64,000 nt of DNA from Alteromonas mediterranea DE (GTDB taxonomy: Bacteria; Pseudomonadota; Gammaproteobacteria; Enterobacterales; Alteromonadaceae): positions 2,435,750-2,499,749 of the forward strand of contig NC_011138.3 of NCBI RefSeq assembly GCF_000020585.3, written 5' to 3'. Below the pieces are notes generated by a model, which saw only the letters and a program-made list of their open reading frames with translations, was not told the DNA's origin and did no database searches. Below, one piece after another: positions 61,205 through 64,000 of this stretch (positions within the stretch are counted from its first letter, which is position 1; the number at the start of each line of letters is the position of its first letter). Made by a program: the position numbers and the translations under genes.

Positions 61205-62854
61205 GTGGAACGAGAATCGATGGAGTTTGACGTAGTCATCGTCGGTGCCGGCCCAGCTGGATTATCAACGGCTTGTAAGCTAATGCAGCTTGCAAATGAA
61301 AAAGACCAAGAGCTAATGGTTTGTGTGGTCGAAAAAGGCTCCGAGGTGGGTGCACATATTCTTTCTGGCGCCGTATTTGAACCTCGCGCGCTAAATGAAC
61401 TTTTTCCTGATTGGAAAGAGAAAGGCGCCCCATTAAATACGCCGGTAACTGAAGACCACATCTATTTACTTAGCGATGAAGCATCGGCCAAAAAATTACC
61501 AAATGGCATCACGCCTAAAACTATGCACAACGACGGTAACTACATTGTTTCAATGGGTAACGTCAGCCGTTGGTTAGCAGACCAAGCCGAACAACTTGGT
61601 GTTGAAGTGTTCCCAGGCTTTGCTGCATCTGACGTTATCTATAATGAAGACGGCAGCGTAGGCGGTGTACTAACCGGCGATATGGGTGTTGGCGAAGATG
61701 GGGAGCCCAAAGACGGCTACATGCCGGGCATGGAGCTTCGCGCTAAATACACGGTATTTGCAGAAGGCTGTCGCGGTCATTTGGGCAAAGAGCTAATTTC
61801 TCATTTCAAACTAGATGAAGACAGTTCACCACAGCACTATGCAATCGGCTTTAAAGAGATTTGGGATATCGACCCCGCAAAACACCAGCCGGGCTTAGTG
61901 GTTCACAGTGCGGGCTGGCCACTGGATGACGCCACGGGCGGTAGCTACCTATATCATGCCGAAGACAACCAGGTGTTCGTTGGCTTAATCGTTGACCTTA
62001 ATTACGACAACCCATATTTGAGCCCCTTTGATGAATTCCAACGCTTGAAGCACCACCCAGTATTCAAGCAATATTTAGAAGGCGGTAAACGGGTTTCTTA
62101 TGGTGCTAGAGCGATAGCTAAAGGCGGGTTTAACTCGTTACCTAAAATGACCTTCCCAGGCGGTCTTTTAGTAGGTTGTGATGCAGGCACATTAAATTTT
62201 GCCAAAATTAAAGGCAACCATACCGCGATGAAATCAGGCATGCTGGCAGCAGAAAGTATTTTTGAAGCAATTACAGAAAATGCAGAAGCGCCAGTTAAAG
62301 AATTAACCAGCTTTACAGACAAATTTAAATCGTCTTGGTTATATGATGAATTATTCCGTTCACGTAACTTTGGCCCAGCTATTCACAAGTTAGGTAATTT
62401 CTGGGGCGGCGCTTTTAATACATTAGAGCAAAATGTCTTTAACGGTAATATGTTTTTTACTATGAAAGACGAGCACAAAGACTATGCTCAGCTTAAAGAA
62501 GCAAAAGATGCGCAAGAGATCAGCTACCCAAAACCAGATGGCGTGCTGAGCTTTGATAAGCTGTCATCGGTATTTTTATCTAATACCAATCATGAAGAAG
62601 ATCAGCCCTGTCATTTAAAACTGAAAGATCCTTCCATTCCTATTCAGGTTAATTTGCCTAAGTTCGCTGAGCCTGCTCAGCGCTACTGCCCTGCTGGGGT
62701 TTACGAGGTAATTGAGGAAGAAGGTGAAAAGCGTTTTCAAATTAACGCGCAAAACTGTGTGCACTGTAAAACCTGTGATATTAAAGATCCAAGTCAAAAT
62801 ATTAAATGGGTTGTACCAGAAGGTGCAGGCGGTCCGAATTATCCAAACATGTAA
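61205..62854 (+). CDS. etfD: Electron transfer flavoprotein-ubiquinone oxidoreductase
   Basis: A 549-residue membrane-associated ETF-QO that moves electrons from ETF to ubiquinone. The N-terminal FAD site is VVIVGAGPAGLSTACKLM, the second is VSRWLADQAEQLGVEVFPGFAAS, and the ubiquinone-side segment is GGLLVGCDAGTLNFAKIKGNHTAMKSG. The C-terminal 4Fe-4S cluster is formed by YCPAGVYE and NCVHCKTCDIKDPSQNI. Start GTG 61205, with AAGGAG 7 bp upstream; ATG 61220 is an alternative. Confidence 0.97.
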   Translation: MERESMEFDVVIVGAGPAGLSTACKLMQLANEKDQELMVCVVEKGSEVGAHILSGAVFEPRALNELFPDWKEKGAPLNTPVTEDHIYLLSDEASAKKLPNGITPKTMHNDGNYIVSMGNVSRWLADQAEQLGVEVFPGFAASDVIYNEDGSVGGVLTGDMGVGEDGEPKDGYMPGMELRAKYTVFAEGCRGHLGKELISHFKLDEDSSPQHYAIGFKEIWDIDPAKHQPGLVVHSAGWPLDDATGGSYLYHAEDNQVFVGLIVDLNYDNPYLSPFDEFQRLKHHPVFKQYLEGGKRVSYGARAIAKGGFNSLPKMTFPGGLLVGCDAGTLNFAKIKGNHTAMKSGMLAAESIFEAITENAEAPVKELTSFTDKFKSSWLYDELFRSRNFGPAIHKLGNFWGGAFNTLEQNVFNGNMFFTMKDEHKDYAQLKEAKDAQEISYPKPDGVLSFDKLSSVFLSNTNHEEDQPCHLKLKDPSIPIQVNLPKFAEPAQRYCPAGVYEVIEEEGEKRFQINAQNCVHCKTCDIKDPSQNIKWVVPEGAGGPNYPNM

Positions 62855-62891
62855 ATTAACGCCTTAATTAGTTATTTAACGGATATTTTTT

Positions 62892-62919
62892 AAAAGCGAG
62901 CGTAGCTCGCTTTTTTTTT
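62892..62919 (+). terminator. Terminator after etfD
   Basis: Stem AAAAGCGAGC/GCTCGCTTTT, a 3-base loop, then more T, 38 bp beyond the stop. Confidence 0.92.
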
Positions 62920-62976
62920 GTGCTACTTTTAATTATCATCTAGTGGAAATTAAGTACAACGTATTAAGGTTAATTA

Positions 62977-63375
62977 ATGAGCGAATTTTTAGATATTTTA
63001 ACCCATGGAAGACGTTTACAAGGTGCTGTTAAGGAATTAAGCATAGAAGAACTTGAACAAGTTCAGGAAAAACTTAGCGGTATAATTGAAAAAAGAAAAG
63101 AAAAACTACTAGAGCAAGAAAAGCTTAAAAAAGAGAAATTAGAAAAGCTTGCTGCAATTAAAAAGCAAATGGAAGAAGCAGGTCTTAACGTAGAAGATTT
63201 ACAGGCGTTAAATACAGACGTGAATAAAAAAGTAGGTAAAAAGCGCCCTGTTAAATATAAGCTTGTGGATGAGACAGGCGAAGAACATCTGTGGACAGGT
63301 ATTGGCCGCATGCCTCGTGTTTATAAAGAAGCGCTGGATAGCGGTAAGTCTCTTGACGATTACGCCATTAGTTAA
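62977..63375 (+). CDS. H-NS family nucleoid protein
   Basis: A 132-residue H-NS-like protein. The N-terminal dimerisation and coiled-coil region (LEQVQEKLSGIIEKRKEKLLEQEKLKKEKLEKLAAIKKQMEEAG) is followed by a basic linker (KKVGKKRPVKYK). The DNA-binding domain has TGEEHLWTGIGRMPRVYKEALDSGKSLDDYAI, which contains the W-G-GR-P core and the usual ending. It binds AT-rich DNA and silences acquired genes, and may act on accessory regions such as the cassette array in this window. Confidence 0.93.
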   Translation: MSEFLDILTHGRRLQGAVKELSIEELEQVQEKLSGIIEKRKEKLLEQEKLKKEKLEKLAAIKKQMEEAGLNVEDLQALNTDVNKKVGKKRPVKYKLVDETGEEHLWTGIGRMPRVYKEALDSGKSLDDYAIS

Positions 63376-63393
63376 TTTATTTATTCAGCACGT

Positions 63394-63430
63394 AAATAAG
63401 GTCTGTTTTTACAGGCCTTATTTTGTTTTT
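63394..63430 (+). terminator. Terminator after the H-NS gene
   Basis: Stem AATAAGGTCTG/CAGGCCTTATT (one mismatch), 6-base T-rich loop, followed by a T-rich tail. Confidence 0.85.
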
Positions 63431-63501
63431 ATGACGAGGTCAGTATCTTATAGTCAATAATTCATGGGTAAGTTAATTGTGAAGTTAAATTATAAACTTG
63501 G

Positions 63502-64000
63502 CTATGTTCTGATTAACTGTTGTTGAATCGAAAAGAGCCTGTTTCCGTTAAGGTTTTCTGGGTTATCCATAAACCTGAACCAACCAAGGTAATGTTCTAG
63601 GTATTTTGTGGCTACTCCGTGAAACCGTTTTATCCACGCTTTCAGACGACTGTGATAGGCGTTAACATTTTGAATATGAAAGACTTTATCTATCACCTTA
63701 ACACCTCCCGCCACGTCTAAGCGCTTGTGTATTAAATCATTTTTCTCAGAAAGAGCTATGTAGGGCTTATATCCATCACTACATAACACACTGTCTTTCT
63801 CTAATTTTCCTGCTAGCTCCTTATGCAGAGTTGCCGATGTAACACTTGGCACAACGGCCTCATACGTATTCTTGGCTCTGTCTCTGACCGTTAAAACGGG
63901 CACCCAGTCATCTTTTGAACGCCCTCGTTTTTTCGCTTTCATCCCTCTTTTGCGGGGCTGACGAGTCATCCGTTTTGAGCCTTTCTCTGAGTAGGGAAAA
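63502..64000 (-). CDS. IS1595-family transposase (ISXO2-like), 5' part beyond the window
   Basis: The C-terminal 166 residues of a DDE transposase with the ISXO2-like catalytic domain. The frame is open at the window end (YSEKGSKRMTRQPRKRG precedes the first in-frame ATG at 63969). Visible blocks are VLTVRDRAKNTYEAVVP, LEKDSVLCSDGYKPYIALSE with the second Asp, NVNAYHSRLKAWIKRFHGVATKYLEHYLGWFRFMD with the Asn/Glu element, and a QQQL C-terminus. The left terminal inverted repeat was not found. Confidence 0.88.
   Translation of the reverse strand, partial: FPYSEKGSKRMTRQPRKRGMKAKKRGRSKDDWVPVLTVRDRAKNTYEAVVPSVTSATLHKELAGKLEKDSVLCSDGYKPYIALSEKNDLIHKRLDVAGGVKVIDKVFHIQNVNAYHSRLKAWIKRFHGVATKYLEHYLGWFRFMDNPENLNGNRLFSIQQQLIRT

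Noticed and set aside
1..64000. tRNA, rRNA or integron integrase genes
   Set aside because: None was found on reading either strand. intI would show a tyrosine recombinase with its family patch, and no frame in the window does.

Overview
The window looks like the chromosome of a marine gammaproteobacterium of the Alteromonadales, most likely Alteromonas or a close relative. This rests on recognised gene content: glucosylglycerate synthesis genes, an S46 dipeptidyl-peptidase, a rhombosortase, many secreted S9 peptidases, a TonB-dependent receptor, and etfBA divergent from etfD with LiuR-like palindromes. No rRNA, tRNA or CRISPR array was seen.

Layout. 1-3.8 kb is a compatible-solute operon: a HAD sugar-phosphoglycerate phosphatase (cut by the window start), a GT81 glucosyl-3-phosphoglycerate synthase and a GH13_18 phosphorylase. 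3.9-10.3 kb holds a gph-like phosphatase, moeA, a MATE exporter, and a convergent block of MobA-like nucleotidyltransferase, CoxE-like VWA protein and MoxR ATPase. cysK and a small lipoprotein follow (10.5-12.3 kb).

12.4-23.8 kb is the accessory part and the most interesting: an array of integron gene cassettes with no integrase gene anywhere in the window (a CALIN-type array). I delimit twelve attC sites or clear attC derivatives (A to L) and one terminal R'' remnant. The cassettes carry four type II toxin-antitoxin pairs (two inverted, with their own promoters), a cytoplasmic trypsin-like protease, small membrane, secreted or lipid-anchored proteins, and one ORF-less cassette. Three IS110/IS1111-family elements sit inside attC sites. 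Two related ones split the R' core exactly after GTT; a third, different one lies in the left arm of another attC. One of the related pair has a 19-bp tandem duplication that frameshifts its transposase. The other is a deletion derivative with a stop codon at its catalytic Glu.

24.1-31.7 kb returns to core-type genes: PhzF, gamma-glutamyltranspeptidase, enoyl-CoA hydratase, rhombosortase, a DPP4-like S9 lipoprotein and glutathione peroxidase. 31.8-32.98 kb is a decayed group II intron on the minus strand. Domains V and VI are well preserved, the reverse transcriptase is missing, and part of the 5' RNA is tandemly duplicated. It lies just after the azoR terminator. 33.1-43.9 kb carries azoR, a DUF4397/CHRD lipoprotein, a trans-sulfuration PLP enzyme, an acyltransferase, an NRDE protein, an aromatic aminotransferase, an S46 peptidase and a DUF188 protein. 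43.9-51.2 kb is a catabolic locus: acyl-CoA dehydrogenase and two SDRs, a divergent GlxA-type AraC regulator, and a TonB-dependent receptor. 51.3-58.4 kb has a prolyl oligopeptidase and an RND efflux pair. 58.7-63.4 kb has a CBM48 mini-protein, etfBA divergent from etfD, and an H-NS-like protein. The window ends inside an IS1595-type transposase.

Functionally, etfBA and etfD pass electrons from acyl-CoA dehydrogenases such as the one at 45.7 kb to the quinone pool. The palindromes between them suggest control by LiuR, the branched-chain amino acid degradation regulator. The same 18-bp palindrome lies upstream of the S46 peptidase, which hints at a link between peptide breakdown and amino acid catabolism.
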